DNA from: Pseudisothecium myosuroides
Lineage: Eukaryota; Streptophyta; Bryopsida; Hypnales; Lembophyllaceae
Length of the DNA: 64,000 nt
Reading direction: 5' to 3'
NCBI GenBank assembly: GCA_951799445.1
Contig: OX637293.1
Coordinates: 16,926,001-16,990,000, forward strand
Each line of letters begins with the position of its first letter. Position 1 is the first letter of the stretch. The position numbers and the translations under genes are program-made. This document shows, piece by piece, positions 26,101-37,968 of this stretch. The notes under the pieces are model-generated. The model was not told the origin of the DNA and did not search any database. It saw nothing but the letters and a program-made list of their open reading frames with translations.

Positions 26101-29100
26101 AAAACGGTGCGATGGAATATCAGATGAAAAATTAACGGTTAGGGTCAATTCACCTTGAAGCTACAGGACGACCGTCGATGCGGCGTTCTATGCTGTTCAG
26201 AGGAATCCTTGCAAGACCCAGGATGTCAATCTGCATAATTACCAAGATGGTCAGACATCTCCAGCAGGTAATTCTCCTATCTCCTCACAATTCTATTTTG
26301 TGATTAGTTTATAAATAAATGAACAAGATTTTTAAAAATTGATCTAATCCAGATTCTTACTTTAGGGCCGGATCTATCTTCAATAACGAGAAACATCATG
26401 TCGTCAAAAGGTTCCGCAGCAACGAACATCAAGTCCTCGTTCCAGAATGGACTGCCAGTTCTAGATGGAGCTGGGCGTGTAAACAAGGTCTGGTAAGGCC
26501 CCACTTGTACCCTGACGACCTGCAAGCAACCAATAAGCCAGTTCAGGATGGTATTAACTAACTTACATTACAGGAACTAGGATAAAAGAGGACAAGGAAT
26601 TGGCCAAAAAGACAAGAGTCGACGACAACAGAACTGAGGGTAAGTATCTTTATTCCATATGTTCGGCACTAGAATACATACCGAGCCTGGATGATGCCCA
26701 TCAAATGTCACCAAATCCTGAGCCTCGATCACATTAACCCTCAAGTACCACAACTTCGGTGACAAGTACACTTTGGAGCGAAATTGGGCTTGCCCACCAG
26801 TGTCGGACTGCCAAGCTTCAGGAAAAGCCTCGTCGGCCTGAGAGCCCCACCAAATCGAGACCATAATTTCTCCTGAATTAAACATCCAGTTTCCCAATGT
26901 TAACCTAAGTGTTACGTGCTTAATACAGACTCTTTTATAATGCAAAAGTTTTCACGCATTATAAAAACAACGGTGCAGGACCCATATTTGTACCGCAAAA
27001 CTGCAAACTGACATCTGTAAAATATCATATTTATAGAGGTATGCAAGGTGTAGCAACAGTACACACAACTGCACATTTTTTAAACAGTCTTGCACAATTA
27101 TGCAAACAGAGTCTAAAATGAAAAACAAGCGCTGTTATTATAAAAATGTACAAGAGTTCCATTTGAACTGCTCAAGTATATTTTAAGCACAGTTTATCGC
27201 CATCATCCTCTTGTTCACTTTCGTATATTAAAATTTTAAAAAAACGATGGCTCCAGTGGATCGAAGTACCTCTGACATTTCCCTTGCCAGTCTTGGCCTC
27301 CAGCTTATACCACTGTGGAGCCAAAGGCATTTCGGGGGGCTTCCTTGCGGGGACCCCGTGCAAATCAATCATGAAACCTCCAAGGAAATCGTCCTTGGAT
27401 AGCTTGTCCTGTTAGCACGTCCATATGTAAGTACCAAAATTGATACAGGCCTTATAGATGATTGAAGTGTGAGCCCTTTCAAAACTAGTTTTGTGATCTT
27501 AAGTAATTACCGCATCCCAAACTGACAACTCAAGGGCTCCACCCTGAATCTTGTCTCGGCCAATCGCGAACACTTGGTTCCATTCCGGGTTGAGGTCTCG
27601 CTTTATGATCCGGCTCTCGGCTCTAACAGGCCCCACGGCGATCCTCACGTACTGTTCCAGCAATATCCATCCACAAAAAGCTCATCAGCAATGGATCATC
27701 CAAGAATGACAAGTTGCAATCACAACTCAATATCTTAATGTTGACTTTAATACGTTCTTTCAGCAAGGGCTTTCCAGTAGTGAAAAATCATAAGGTAAGC
27801 AAAGATGAGGTATTCAAATGGACTTACCGGATCACTAAACCCGTTTGCGTCTTTTCCCAGAAGGTCCCTGGCCCTAACCACGCGGACGAACAAGTACGAC
27901 ATCTGCTCAACAAGGTCGAAGTGCTGTCTGTAATCCACGGCCTTTCCCAAGTCAGGATTGGTTTCCTTCACTGTAAAATCCGTCTCTGGGACAGTTAATA
28001 CGTGAGGCCTCAGCCCTTCTGGTTGCCTGTCGGCCTTGGCTAAGTTTGGTTTCCCCATCGGAGTTGGTACGTAACCTCCTCCTCCTCCGCCAATCTCTTG
28101 GTCCACCCTGTGCTGTAAGATCGGTTCGCCTGCTTGCCACCAGATCCTCAGCCTGAAGACAGAACATCAGAAACCTTGAGAACCGGAAACCATTAGAGAC
28201 TCCGAACTTTGGACTTTCTTAGATGTTCTCCAGGCAAAACTTTCGTCATTGAGGTAGAGGATACTAAAACCGTTAGGAAAATGTGATCCCGTAGCTCCTA
28301 TACTGTCCCCGGTTACCAACCACAACTCGTCTATTCCTACACATGCTTAGCCTTCACGCAAGTAGGGTGTAAGCATGACTTGCTAACTGTCTCTGGCAAT
28401 TGTTATTTGAATAGCAATAGGGTTGTCCCCAACCTCCCACATTGAATGAATGCATATGAAAATCGTACACATTGACAAGAACTCCGTTTCAAACAGATTT
28501 GGCTCCAGTACCCGAAGTAATCTCTCAACACCTCTATTCCTCTCCCCAAAAACACACTCCTACATACTGTATGCTCATGCTTCCAGTGAAGGAAATAGTA
28601 CCCTCTAACTTACATTCATGCAGTAGCAGCTGGCTCCAACTTCAAGTAGGAGGGGCTAAAAAACCCCAAAACTCAGTAAGGATACGGCTGGAACTTACCC
28701 CAAGTCGCCTTTGATATTCGAGAACAGACCTCGCTTTTGCAACGGGTACCATCGTAAATCAGGTTTCTGAGGAACAGTGGTGATAGGAATAGTCACCTTC
28801 CCTAAGAAACTACTTCGCCTTCCCGTGCCACTATTTCGTTCGTTTTGAACGACGATTTCCAAGTCTCCAGGCATTCCAATGTCATTGATCACAAATTCAA
28901 ACTGCACACACCCAATCGTTATGTTCAGATGACCCCGGTTGTCTGCTTATAATCACAAGTAGTCATAACCAAACAAATAGCGTGAGACGACCCTGAAAGA
29001 CTTTTGCTCCCCGGGGTACTCCACCCCCTGAAAATTTACAACACTGGTACAGTCCGTCCATGAAACATCCTCAGCATATCTTCTGACACGGATTCCACCC

Positions 29101-29797
29101 TCAGAAATTCAAATTCTTGCAATTTCTGGCAATACTAATGCAGCGGGGATGGAATTCAAAAAGTGACTCAGTTCCAGAAATTTTCACAGAAGCTGGAGAC
29201 TTGTACTACTGGAATATCCAACGGGTTTATGTCCTGTGAACTCTCAAATTGACACCATCCCTAAAAAACTAGAGTCTCCTAAGCATGGAAGTCAACAAAA
29301 GGCGCACAATCAAGAAGCGCTCAAAGTGACGAACTTTCATTGTAGATCAACGTGAAGATTACCGAGTTGAACTAAGCCACTAGAGAATTAGTGCTCGCAA
29401 TAGTACCTTCTCATTCCAAGTGGGATCAAGATCTTTGGGCTTAACCCTGGTCCTCTTCCGCTCCCCAGCGTAATCCAGCTGCACACACACACACAACAAA
29501 AAAACACTCCCGTTCAAATTCAAACCCTCAAGAACAACCAGTTCCCTCGCTCAAACGCAATAAAACCTCAACTCATCTCCACATCCACCACAATTTAGTA
29601 CCCACAACTAAATCCAAACTTCACGAACAAACTTCGGCCGACAACAACAACACACACACACACAATAACAACAATTCCCGAAACTGCAGTGGGCTCCATA
29701 GCCGTACCACGCAGTACGCATTCGTGGAGCCTTGTCCATCCTTGGGCATGAGCGCCTTCGCTGCCACAACCTCCACGATGAGCTTACGCACCGTCAT
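23121..29797 (-). CDS. MCTP: multiple C2 and transmembrane domain protein (14 exons)
   Basis: Member of the plant MCTP/FTIP/QUIRKY family, ER-anchored tethers at ER-plasma membrane contacts and plasmodesmata. Minus-strand exons: 29797..29708, 29478..29407, 28901..28699, 28152..27828, 27651..27511, 27408..27270, 26872..26682, 26519..26361, 26230..26154, 25689..25306, 24852..24432, 24334..24041, 23912..23794, 23307..23121. Phases agree throughout; 933 aa. Four C2 domains: about 1-120 (LMPKDGQGSTNAY), 195-330 (LLGKDANGFSDPY), 355-480 (degenerate, LVTFDGHHPGS) and 515-660 (DSRGSTDAYC). The C-terminal PRT_C region (about 715-933) has membrane segments near 757-787 and 872-902. The first ATG, in context AGCCATGA, is the start; the open frame extends upstream only through a GTG. 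The second and fourth C2 domains keep loop aspartates; the first has Asp then Asn; the third has lost them. Complete and apparently functional. Confidence 0.93.
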
Positions 29798-30545
29798 GGC
29801 TACTACCCCTCGATCGCCCCCCAACACACCCAAATCACGACACACCACCTCTAGCTGTCTCGCTACTAGCGTCGTCACTCACTCCAAGCCCACCATCCTC
29901 CTCACTACTGACCAAGACTCCAACAAGGTCTCACCATCCACCCACGAGCTCCACAAATTTTCCTACAATTATTTTCTGTCGTTGCACATGGCCTACACCG
30001 ACCCAGTCAACTCTGATTCTCCCACGTTTGGCTTGGAGAATTCTAGCCTCCCAGTGCGTGCAAGCAGCGAAATTGGAATGGGAATCGAGAGAGGAAAAAA
30101 GGGGCCAATGTGCCATGGGCGAAAGCTGCACTCTTCTGCCATTTACCGAAAGCGGACAAGACGAGCTAGGCGAGGGGCGATTTTTTGTGAAGGAGAGGCC
30201 GAAGCTGACGGGCGTTGTCAAGGAGAAGCAGACCGGAGAGGGGTCATGGTCATGGGGGCGGGGCCGCGGTTTTCGGGCGTGACCGTGGTTTTCGGGTTCG
30301 ACCGTGGTTTTCGGGTGGGGTTCAGTTGGCGGTTTTGTAGGGGGTGGAAGTTGGGAACACGGTTGTCACAGACAGAGCGAAGCCGCGTGTTGGGTGGGAA
30401 GAGGGAGGCCCGCGATGTGGGAACGCGGCCCACCTGGCTGCCCGCCTGGAATGAATGAACGGCCCTTCCTTCCACCTGAATGTTTTGTAAGGAAGGTACT
30501 ACTGCAGTGGCCTTAACTTAAAACGAGGGAAAAATTTGAAGTGGA
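29798..30545 (-). promoter_or_regulatory. GC-rich leader and promoter region of the MCTP gene
   Basis: This GC-rich block upstream of the MCTP start is the likely 5' UTR and core promoter. At about 30268-30325 it contains three copies of a 19-bp unit built on CCGTGGTTTTCGGG. A long plus-strand open frame across it results from composition. (AC)n tracts lie further downstream in the first introns, near 29480 and 29650. Confidence 0.45.
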
Positions 30546-30548
30546 GAC

Positions 30549-30588
30549 AGTAATAAGAGTAATAAGAGTAATAAGAGTAATAAGAGCA
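30549..30588. repeat. Simple repeat (AATAAGAGT)n
   Basis: About four tandem copies of AATAAGAGT on the + strand, immediately upstream of the MCTP promoter block. Confidence 0.85.
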
Positions 30589-31475
30589 GAGGGCGTCTTT
30601 AACCCTGGGAAGGACGAGGCGGACGTTTTGGGTCGGAGGGAGGACTTTCATGATTAATGTAGAAATGAAGAATACATCAAAATTCTCAATGATCATGTTT
30701 GACTAGCTACCTTGTTGATCAAGAATTTTTTTTTCATTTTTAATGAAGGGCCATAGTGGCGATATAGAATGTTATAGTGGTGCTCCAAATTTCAACAATC
30801 ATCCACATATTGGATAGAAATTATCATATTAGCACACATCACATATCTATAATTCAATTTTCATCCAGAATCTGGCTATTTCATCCATGTTTTTTTTATT
30901 TGAAGTTTTCAGGCGATTTTCCACCTTTATAGTACCATTTTTTTCTATAGGTGTGTGGTTCCAGGCCATAAAATTTGGTGCAATTTTGCACCAAATCGCC
31001 AGAGAAAAAACACTATTGGTGATAGGTTTCATTTGTTGAAGATTAGGGGAGGCAACCCATTTCTGATCACTTAAGCAATTACATATATTTGCAAGGCGGG
31101 TTTCTTCGGTGGGAAAATTTTCTTGTGTGCAGAAATAGAGTTTGGAAGGTTTCCATAATTTTTTAGATTTTTATTTCTCAAAACGTAATTACTATGAATT
31201 TTTTAGTGGAAGATTATGTTCTTCTCATACCGGTGATATGGGGCTTGTTATTTCTGACCATGGGCTGAAAACAAAATTGACCAAAGGGTAGTTGCAATAT
31301 TGAGAGTCTTGTGGCCAATCATCATGTGCCACAACTACGTTGAGAATTGCGCCATAATTAATCATTGTTCATCTTCTCCTTCATGGAAACGGAACGGTAT
31401 ACATAGCCACAATGGGATGCTAATCAGGAATGGGTTGTCTCCCTTAATATCACCTTCAACCTAACATTTTTAATC
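30589..31475. other. AT-rich intergenic DNA
   Basis: No gene recognised. It contains a perfect 24-nt palindrome at 30973-30996 (arms ATTTGGTGCAA, two-base loop). Confidence 0.45.
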
Positions 31476-32635
31476 CATTAGATGGGATTTGAGGCAAGGA
31501 AGGAACTGTTTTTAGGCCTGTTCCCCATATTGTGATTCAGTGATATGTTATTAGAATATTATTATTATTTTAAATAATAAATATATTTTTAAAAATATTT
31601 TAAAATTAAATAAATATTGTTAGCTGATGTGGCAATCTCTCAATCATGTTAGACTGTTGATGTGGCACAATTCCAAGGTTCCTAATAGTCCGGGAACTTG
31701 CGGTCTTTTAACTCCTAAAGGACCAGAGACTTCCTTCTACCAAAATTGCCATTTTGAAAGCAAAGAGTAAAAAAATTTGAATTTTTTTTTCTACATCTAA
31801 CCATAGGATCTTACACCTAACTAAAATTGAAAATGTGTGGAAAAAATTTCAGAAATTTTGACCGCACGGATTGCAAGATATCTTCATTTAAAGTGAAAAA
31901 AACAAATTTTTCAGCACATTGCAGGACTAGATTATTTTACTTTGAACTTTTTTAACTTAAATTTTTTGCACTACACAGTTTTGAGCTTTAAATATTTTTG
32001 GTGGAGAATTGAGTTGACAGTCTAGGGGAAAAAAAACTCAAAAAAACTTAATTTTTAACCTTTAAAAAAATATTAAGTAGAAGTAGGTACAAGATAGAAA
32101 GAAGATCTAAAATATTTATATCTCTGATATGGAATTAAAATGCACTAATTCCTATGGTGAGATTGTTCTAGCAACCAAAATAAACCATGTAAATTTATTT
32201 TTTTGAAAAATTATAAAAATTGCATTTAAAAATGAATACTACAAATTATTTTTTCAAGATTATGCTCCAACTGCCCAAAACACAAGATTGTCCATAACTT
32301 TCTCATAACAAATCCAAATGGAGTGAATATAATCTTTCTATGTAGACAAGAATATTATATATATATATAAGGAGAAAAAAAATTAATTCAAATTTCTGAA
32401 AAAAAATTGTTGTCCCTTTTCCCCTATTTTGAGCTTATTTGGACATAACTTTTGTTAACGGGCACTGATTGAAAAAAAAATTATATTCCTACAAAGCTAA
32501 TTAGTTTTTCTATGTATAAAAAAGTTTCAAAAAATCAAAAGAAAAAATTTAGCCTATAGGTACCTACCCAAAATTTCATTTGTCTCCCAAAAGGACAATG
32601 GTCCTTTAGGGGTTAAAGGCCCAAAATCTCATTAT
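31476..32635 (+). mobile_element. CATTAGAGGAGAT-family MITE, copy 1, split by a TTAA element
   Basis: The left end CATTAGATGGGATTTGAGGC at 31476 matches the left end of the intact copy at 48283. The internal GATGTGGCAA...GATGTGGC and CGGGAACTTGCGG blocks also match. The right end (CCAAAATCTC, then decayed) resumes after the 0.9 kb insertion at 31712-32612. Removing the insertion leaves a MITE of roughly 255 bp. Confidence 0.7.
31712..32612 (+). mobile_element. TTAA-flanked element family, copy A (901 bp)
   Basis: Ends CTCCTAAAGGACC and, complemented, CCCCTAAAGGACC, flanked directly by TTAA on both sides (31708-31711, 32613-32616). It is nested inside the right end of a CATTAGAGGAGAT MITE. 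The interior is AT-rich with no transposase. TTAA target sites and CCY ends are hallmarks of the piggyBac superfamily; assignment is by ends only. Confidence 0.75.
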
Positions 32636-34107
32636 ATACATTGGTTAAAGTCTTCCATGCAGACAAAGAAGAGGGTGGAAAGTTGGTATGCGTAAGAAAC
32701 CTAATACATTAATATGTCTCAGTCTAATATTCAAATATATAAAATGCCATTTAATAATCTATGAATAAGCTCTTACTCAAATAAAGACTTGAAAACCACC
32801 AACAAGTGCCAATGTCTCATGAAACACCATAAAAGTTGTACAAACTCAATTATATATATATATATATTAGGAGTAGAGGTAGATTTAGCATAGACTCTAT
32901 CCTTTGCATGACAGGAATGTAGTTCGTGAACTTTTTTCCTACATCAGAGATAAAAATTTCAGATCATTTAACCACGTGGATTGAAAGATTATAACGTTTG
33001 AATAAAGAAAAAAGAACCTTTGATGTAGAGGCTTGAATAAACAAACATTTCATTCATGTTGACCCAATTGGACTAAAGTTTTTTTTTCTTTTGTGTAACT
33101 AGAAGAAAAAATTATGCGTCTAGGAAAGAGAATAAATGTTTAAACAAAAGTATGCCTTCAAAACCATGAAGTAGACACATTTCCTCAACTCACAGTTAGG
33201 ATGATTTTTCTTTGAGCCTATATTCTTAGATAGTCAACAATGTTCCAAAGACCTCTAGCTCAATTCTTTAGCATGTCATGTTTCTAATATCATCATAAAT
33301 TATATGTGTGTTTTTTTATCAAGAAGTACAATATGTCATCTCATGATTGATTAAAATTCTTTGCTATTACAAGTTTACTTTTCTTCCTTTCATAACATGA
33401 ACTAATTCAAATTGTTGCACAAAATATATGAAGTATGGAGTGACTAGGGGATGACCAAGCTAGTTGCATTGTTGAAAAAAATTCCAAAAATTCATTTCAT
33501 CATATTTAGATGCACTTCATCTTGGTTCATGTACCTTCTTCAATAAGATCTTAAAGACATCCATCATCACCCATAGATGTTGGACTATGATAGACCTATC
33601 ACAGACTCCACCCCCTAACAAATACTAATGAAATGATCCATTGTAGTCTTCCATCAAACTTTTTTCAAAAAATGAGATTTGGGCTACATTAGGTTGAATC
33701 AGTGGCTACAATCAATGTCTTTTATGATGGTGGTGGAGTGATTAGTAACTACAATAGGAACTTTCACCTTTTTAGTATAAATTCATCAAACAAAGTGACT
33801 TTTTAAAGCCTTCATGTTGTGGCCATGTTAGGAAATTTTGTGATTGCTTTAGGTGAATAAGATGGCTATTATGCATACACTTTTTGCTCGTTTGGGGGTA
33901 TTCTAGAGACTCTTTTGGGCCAATTGGACAACACTTCAAAAATTCAAAACAAATTCACACTTTGTCAGAAAAATAAAATCCCAATTGATCTCTCCATTTC
34001 TGACATATAGTAAAAAACTTTAAAAAATTTCAATGATGCCAAGAAGGCAAACCAATCATTTTGCCTTTCATAAGGTCGGAGCATGCAAAAACAACCCTCT
34101 ATTCAAA
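32636..34107. other. AT-rich intergenic DNA, no gene
   Basis: No coding sequence recognised; contains short (TA)n tracts (about 32850-32868). The sequence from about 32870 to 33010 vaguely resembles the interior of the TTAA elements (TAGATTTAGC... and AACCACGTGGATTG), perhaps a decayed fragment. Confidence 0.4.
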
Positions 34108-34258
34108 GGCGTCACATTCTAAACATGGTAGTTATTTTAGAACCAAAATTTAGATAGACCATAAATAGCTTTTGTTTTTTTTTATCAAAATGATGAGCTA
34201 TTTATAGTCTACCTAGATTTAGGTTCTAAAATCATTGCCATACCTAGAAAGTGACGCC
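34108..34258. repeat. 151-bp hairpin (foldback)
   Basis: The left arm from 34108 (GGCGTCACATTCTAAACATGG, then TTTTAGAACC and ATAAATAGCT) pairs with the right arm ending at 34258 (AGCTATTTATAG, GGTTCTAAAA, CCATACCTAGAAAGTGACGCC). The stem is over 60 bp with few mismatches and a loop of about 25 nt. It could be a small MITE or a small-RNA precursor; no target-site duplication is clear. Confidence 0.75.
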
Positions 34259-34282
34259 ATTGGATACAGGGTTGGTTTTCAA

Positions 34283-34384
34283 GCCTTCGGGTGTCCTGCC
34301 TTTGGGCGATTATGGCCCTCGGGCGTTTTTTAGGCCTTCGGGCGTTTTAAGCCTTTGGGCGTGTAATTGCCTCTGGGCGTTCTT
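34283..34384 (+). repeat. Minisatellite, six units of GCCTTCGGGCGTTTT type
   Basis: Six degenerate units of 15-19 bp, each beginning GCC(T/C)(T/C)(C/T)GGG(C/T)G, run head to tail directly after the hairpin element. They are markedly more GC-rich than the flanks. Confidence 0.8.
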
Positions 34385-34747
34385 ATCAGTAAAGCACCAC
34401 CCTCGAATGGGTTTCAATCAAATGGATGCTCCGACCTTAGGCTAGTTTGCTCACCTTCCGCAGAAAAAGGTGCAGAAAAAGAGTTACGAAGGCAGATTTT
34501 AGAATGGCTTGAATGTCCTACTCAGACTAGTAGGCAAGAATATGTTTTTGCCTCACACAGGTCATGACAAAAGGGGTGGTGAAGGTCCCTCACTACAGAA
34601 TTCAACATTGACTGCAGTTACCTTACCTCATCCCGACCACTTGCTCTTCTTCCGTTCTGGTGGCGTGCGAGGAGAGGTGTTGTGGTATGGAGGACGATAG
34701 AAAAACCATAACATCGAGTAGCATGTGTTGATGTTGCCTTGGTTCTA

Positions 34748-35119
34748 CAGTGATGGCGTGCCTCTACATCCTCCATTTGGGTCGAGCTTATAGTTGTGCA
34801 ACGAGCCTCCTGCGGAGGCAGTTTTGCCCCCCCCCCCCCCCGTTTTATCCCTGGGAAAAACGTAGGAACTTTTTATTTCCCAGGCATGATAAAATTTGCA
34901 ATTTTTTGAATTCATATTTGCAATTAGAGGTCCCAAATTAGCTAGGAGAGGTCTAGAACATACCCTAAAGACGCACCAAATAAGGGGTCTTTTTTTTAAT
35001 ATTGATCCTTGGCTTTACCTCCGTAAGATTCTCGTTGCACAACTATAAGGTCAACCCTCCACCTCTCTAATTCATCAGTAGAGCACTGTTGGGGTATGGA
35101 ATATACCACACCATCACTG
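34748..35119. mobile_element. TA-flanked element with CAGTGATGG ends, 372 bp
   Basis: Terminal CAGTGATGG at 34748 and CCATCACTG ending at 35119, each flanked by TA. A second inverted block, CTTATAGTTGTGCAACGAG near 34788, pairs with CTCGTTGCACAACTATAAG near 35030. The interior includes a run of 15 C at 34827-34841. CAGT ends with TA target sites fit the pogo/Tc1-mariner class. No protein is encoded. Confidence 0.7.
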
Positions 35120-35672
35120 TAGAGCTACTGAATGTTATGGACCTCCCAAAACAGGGACCTCCATTCAGTTGATCGGAGCCAGTTCAACTGAATTCAATTG
35201 GGACAAAAAATTGAAGGAAACTAAAATAGGTTCAAAGGGCCACTCAGAGACGGCCACAGTTCAGAGCAGTAGGGTTGGCTTTGGCTTTCATAATTATTGG
35301 ATTCCTGTTCCACGGATTGGATTGTGTCTTATGTGCTGGCTGTAAGGTAATGGTGCATTTACCGAGTCAACTCCGGTGCCGTTTGTTGCTGGGTACTTTT
35401 CCCTGGACACGGACTGTCATTCTGACTCTCTGTCGTTCATCAAGTCAGAAATGCAATCACATTGAAGCCAACTAAACTGAAGATTTGGAGATTCATGGAT
35501 TGACCTTCACTCTGTCATAAGTAAGAACAGCAGACCGACGGAAGATGGAATTCAAACGATTTTCATAAGTAGCTCCTTTTATATCATAGTAGTGACTCCA
35601 AAAAAATCTTTAAATAGTATTTCTTTGAAGTATACTCAAAATGTACACACACAAAATCTGGAAGCAAACACT
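35120..35672. other. Intergenic DNA, no gene recognised
   Basis: No recognisable coding sequence or repeat ends in this stretch. Confidence 0.4.
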
Positions 35673-36063
35673 AAGAGCATGGCCACCGTGGGACACCCAA
35701 ATTCCCACGGTGAAGCCAATCTGGCAAGCCCGGAAAATTAATAGAGCCTAGGGAGTACCACCTTGGGCCTAAGTGGACTCCCAGCTACATTGAATTTCAA
35801 TCAACTTCTGACGTCACGGATGAGCAAAGTGCACAGTGCAGTGATGAACAATGAAGAGCAAAATGCTTTTGAGCACGGACACCGAGCAAAATTGAATGCA
35901 AAATGGTCTGACACCGGACTCTAAAGGAATTCCCCTTCCAAGCTAGGCTGTGGTACTTTGGGCTAAATTGGGCATGCCCGGTGCTTTGAATTTTGTACAC
36001 AGTGCCACAGTGGGGTAAGATTTGATTCCCGGCCAGGTGTGGCGAGTGGGAGTGGACATGCTT
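35673..36063. mobile_element. Probable MITE with AAGAGCATGGCCAC-type ends
   Basis: The left end AAGAGCATGGCCACCGTGGG and the complemented right end AAGCATGTCCACTCCCACTC are imperfect inverted repeats resembling the AGAGCATCTCC ends of many plant MITEs. Internal CCCACGG/CCACAGTGGGG blocks support foldback pairing. Target-site duplication is uncertain, perhaps TTA/CTA. It abuts the next MITE at 36065. Confidence 0.5.
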
Positions 36064-36064
36064 A

Positions 36065-36202
36065 AGGGTAGGGGGCCTTAAATGGAACGGGTTCTAAATG
36101 CGTCCCCTATCTAGAAATGAGTAACATACTTCTTGGAATATCTATTATAGTTATTGATGAGTTAGGTAGGCTTAAACGGTCCATTTCTGAACCTCCTACC
36201 TT
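36065..36202 (-). mobile_element. MITE with AGGTAGGAGG ends, 138 bp (short form)
   Basis: Near-complete reverse-oriented copy of the element at 45438. It contains ATGCGTCCCCTATCTAGAAATG, GAGTAACATACTTCTTGGAA and the terminus GGTCCATTTCTGAACCTCCT. TA flanks both ends. Confidence 0.75.
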
Positions 36203-36541
36203 TATAACAATAATTATAAACACTTCAAAAACCTAGAATGAAGTCACTCTAACAAAAAACATGCAACAAAATCACAAAGGCACAACTATATACACAATCA
36301 ATTTAACAAACATAACATTGTTATACACAATAGACGTCTATTATATGGATGTACCATACAACGCATCTAAACAAAATGAAGATTGAACAACAATAGGAAA
36401 TACAACAGAATATGGAATATACAACAAAACAAAAATTTATGAAAAGGATTCCTTAGGGTAACAACCATTCTAGAAATGCTAAGATTAACTCAAAGTAATA
36501 AATAAAACACATGTATCTTCATAGAAAGCCTCAACTCACTA

Positions 36542-37870
36542 TAAGGTATAGATACACAACTAAAACTCTCCACACTAGAAAATAATCACCTAGACAAATT
36601 GATATTAGAAGAAATTGCTAACATATTAAAAACAAAAAACAATCTGATACACCTACTTAAAGTCAAAGCATATGTAGATATAAACAGAAATGAAGAAGCA
36701 AACAAATTAGCAAAAGCAAGAGCTGACCACATACACACCGAAAAAATCTCAACAATATATCAAAATGAACATAGAAGCCCATAAAGGCTATATAGAGCCA
36801 ATCCCAAAATCCAAATAAACCTTGAAAAGGCCCCATACATGACCTCAAAAAATATGTAGATGAAGAAGAATACCTTCAACAAAAAGCCAACACTATAAAA
36901 TACAAATGTGTAGACAAATGGGTAAACAACAAAAAATTAAACCTTGACACCTTTAATAATTATTAGAACAATCCCAAAATTACCAACAAATAAATAACCC
37001 AGTTACTCAAATTTAGATTTGGACAATGTATAGGCAATGCTCGCAAAGACCTCTTTTGGCCCAATGCACTCACCAATATTAATTGTAAAATTTGCAATAT
37101 ACAAAATATAGAGACATGGCCATACCTCCTACTAGCATGTCCTGAATCAAACATAAAAAATCTCATAATAAAATAACATAACAATATTGTTTGGGCACTA
37201 CATAATATGATCTTAATTAACAAAACCTCAAGATAATTTAATCTCATCAACGCACAAAAAAGAATAGACAAACCACAAGAAAATATAGTACTTCCTTGTT
37301 TATTGACTTGCCATTGCAAAAATCCTATATAAAGTTGTAATTATGAAGAAAAACAAAAATCAAATATATTACTGATATTAAATCATCCTCATAATAACCC
37401 ACCCCCAACCTAAATTAGTCATACATTTCATTGAATGTACATACTCCCATGACAAATTTGCACTAGATATCATCACACACAAAGAAATAAAATATTATAC
37501 AAAACTAACCAATATTAGAAACCAAAGATGAAATGTAGCACCATTCTTAACAATCATTGCCTGGGTCAAAGGAGCTATACACTCAAGATACAAAAAATTA
37601 CTATATGAAGACCAAAATCTAAAAATTAAAATCAACTTTATCAACAAAACACTCTTAGAAATTTACCAAAATGCAATACAATAGCTTATGCATGTCATTC
37701 TCACCAAATGCAAGATAGAACATCACCAACCCTCACCCCCGATCTTCTATAAAACCACATCAATTATACATGCTCATATATGTAATATAAATAATAATAA
37801 AAAGGGCTATTACAACCCATGCTCAATATCAAGAAAGCGTCCATGGCTTAAAAAGATGCTAGTCAACAAA
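36542..37870 (+). pseudogene. Decayed LINE-type retrotransposon fragment (RNase H and C-terminal zinc region)
   Basis: Around 36552-36750 one frame reads STLENNHLDKLILEEI and LIHLLKVKAYVDINRNEEAN followed by KLAKARADH. This is the C-terminal part of an RNase H domain as found in plant non-LTR retrotransposons (usual form VKAHxGIxGNExADxLAK). At about 37003-37165 a second stretch reads LLKFRFGQCIGNARKDLFW, then CKIC, ETWPYLLLACPES, matching the Cys-Cys-His-Cys tail common after RNase H in such elements. Stops and frame changes lie between and after. The reverse transcriptase and endonuclease are missing. The fragment is extremely A-rich on the coding strand. Family assignment is by pattern only. 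Confidence 0.65.
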
Positions 37871-37968
37871 ACTTGAATCTAAACCATCATACATACAACT
37901 ATCAACCTCTTGTAGTACTCCTTGCAATATATCCTAATTCAACATGGTGACTAACTACTTAAGAAGTA

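Noticed and set aside
29724..30458. Plus-strand open frame of 244 codons over the MCTP start
   Set aside because: It overlaps MCTP exon 1 in antisense and extends through GC-rich leader repeats; composition alone explains it.
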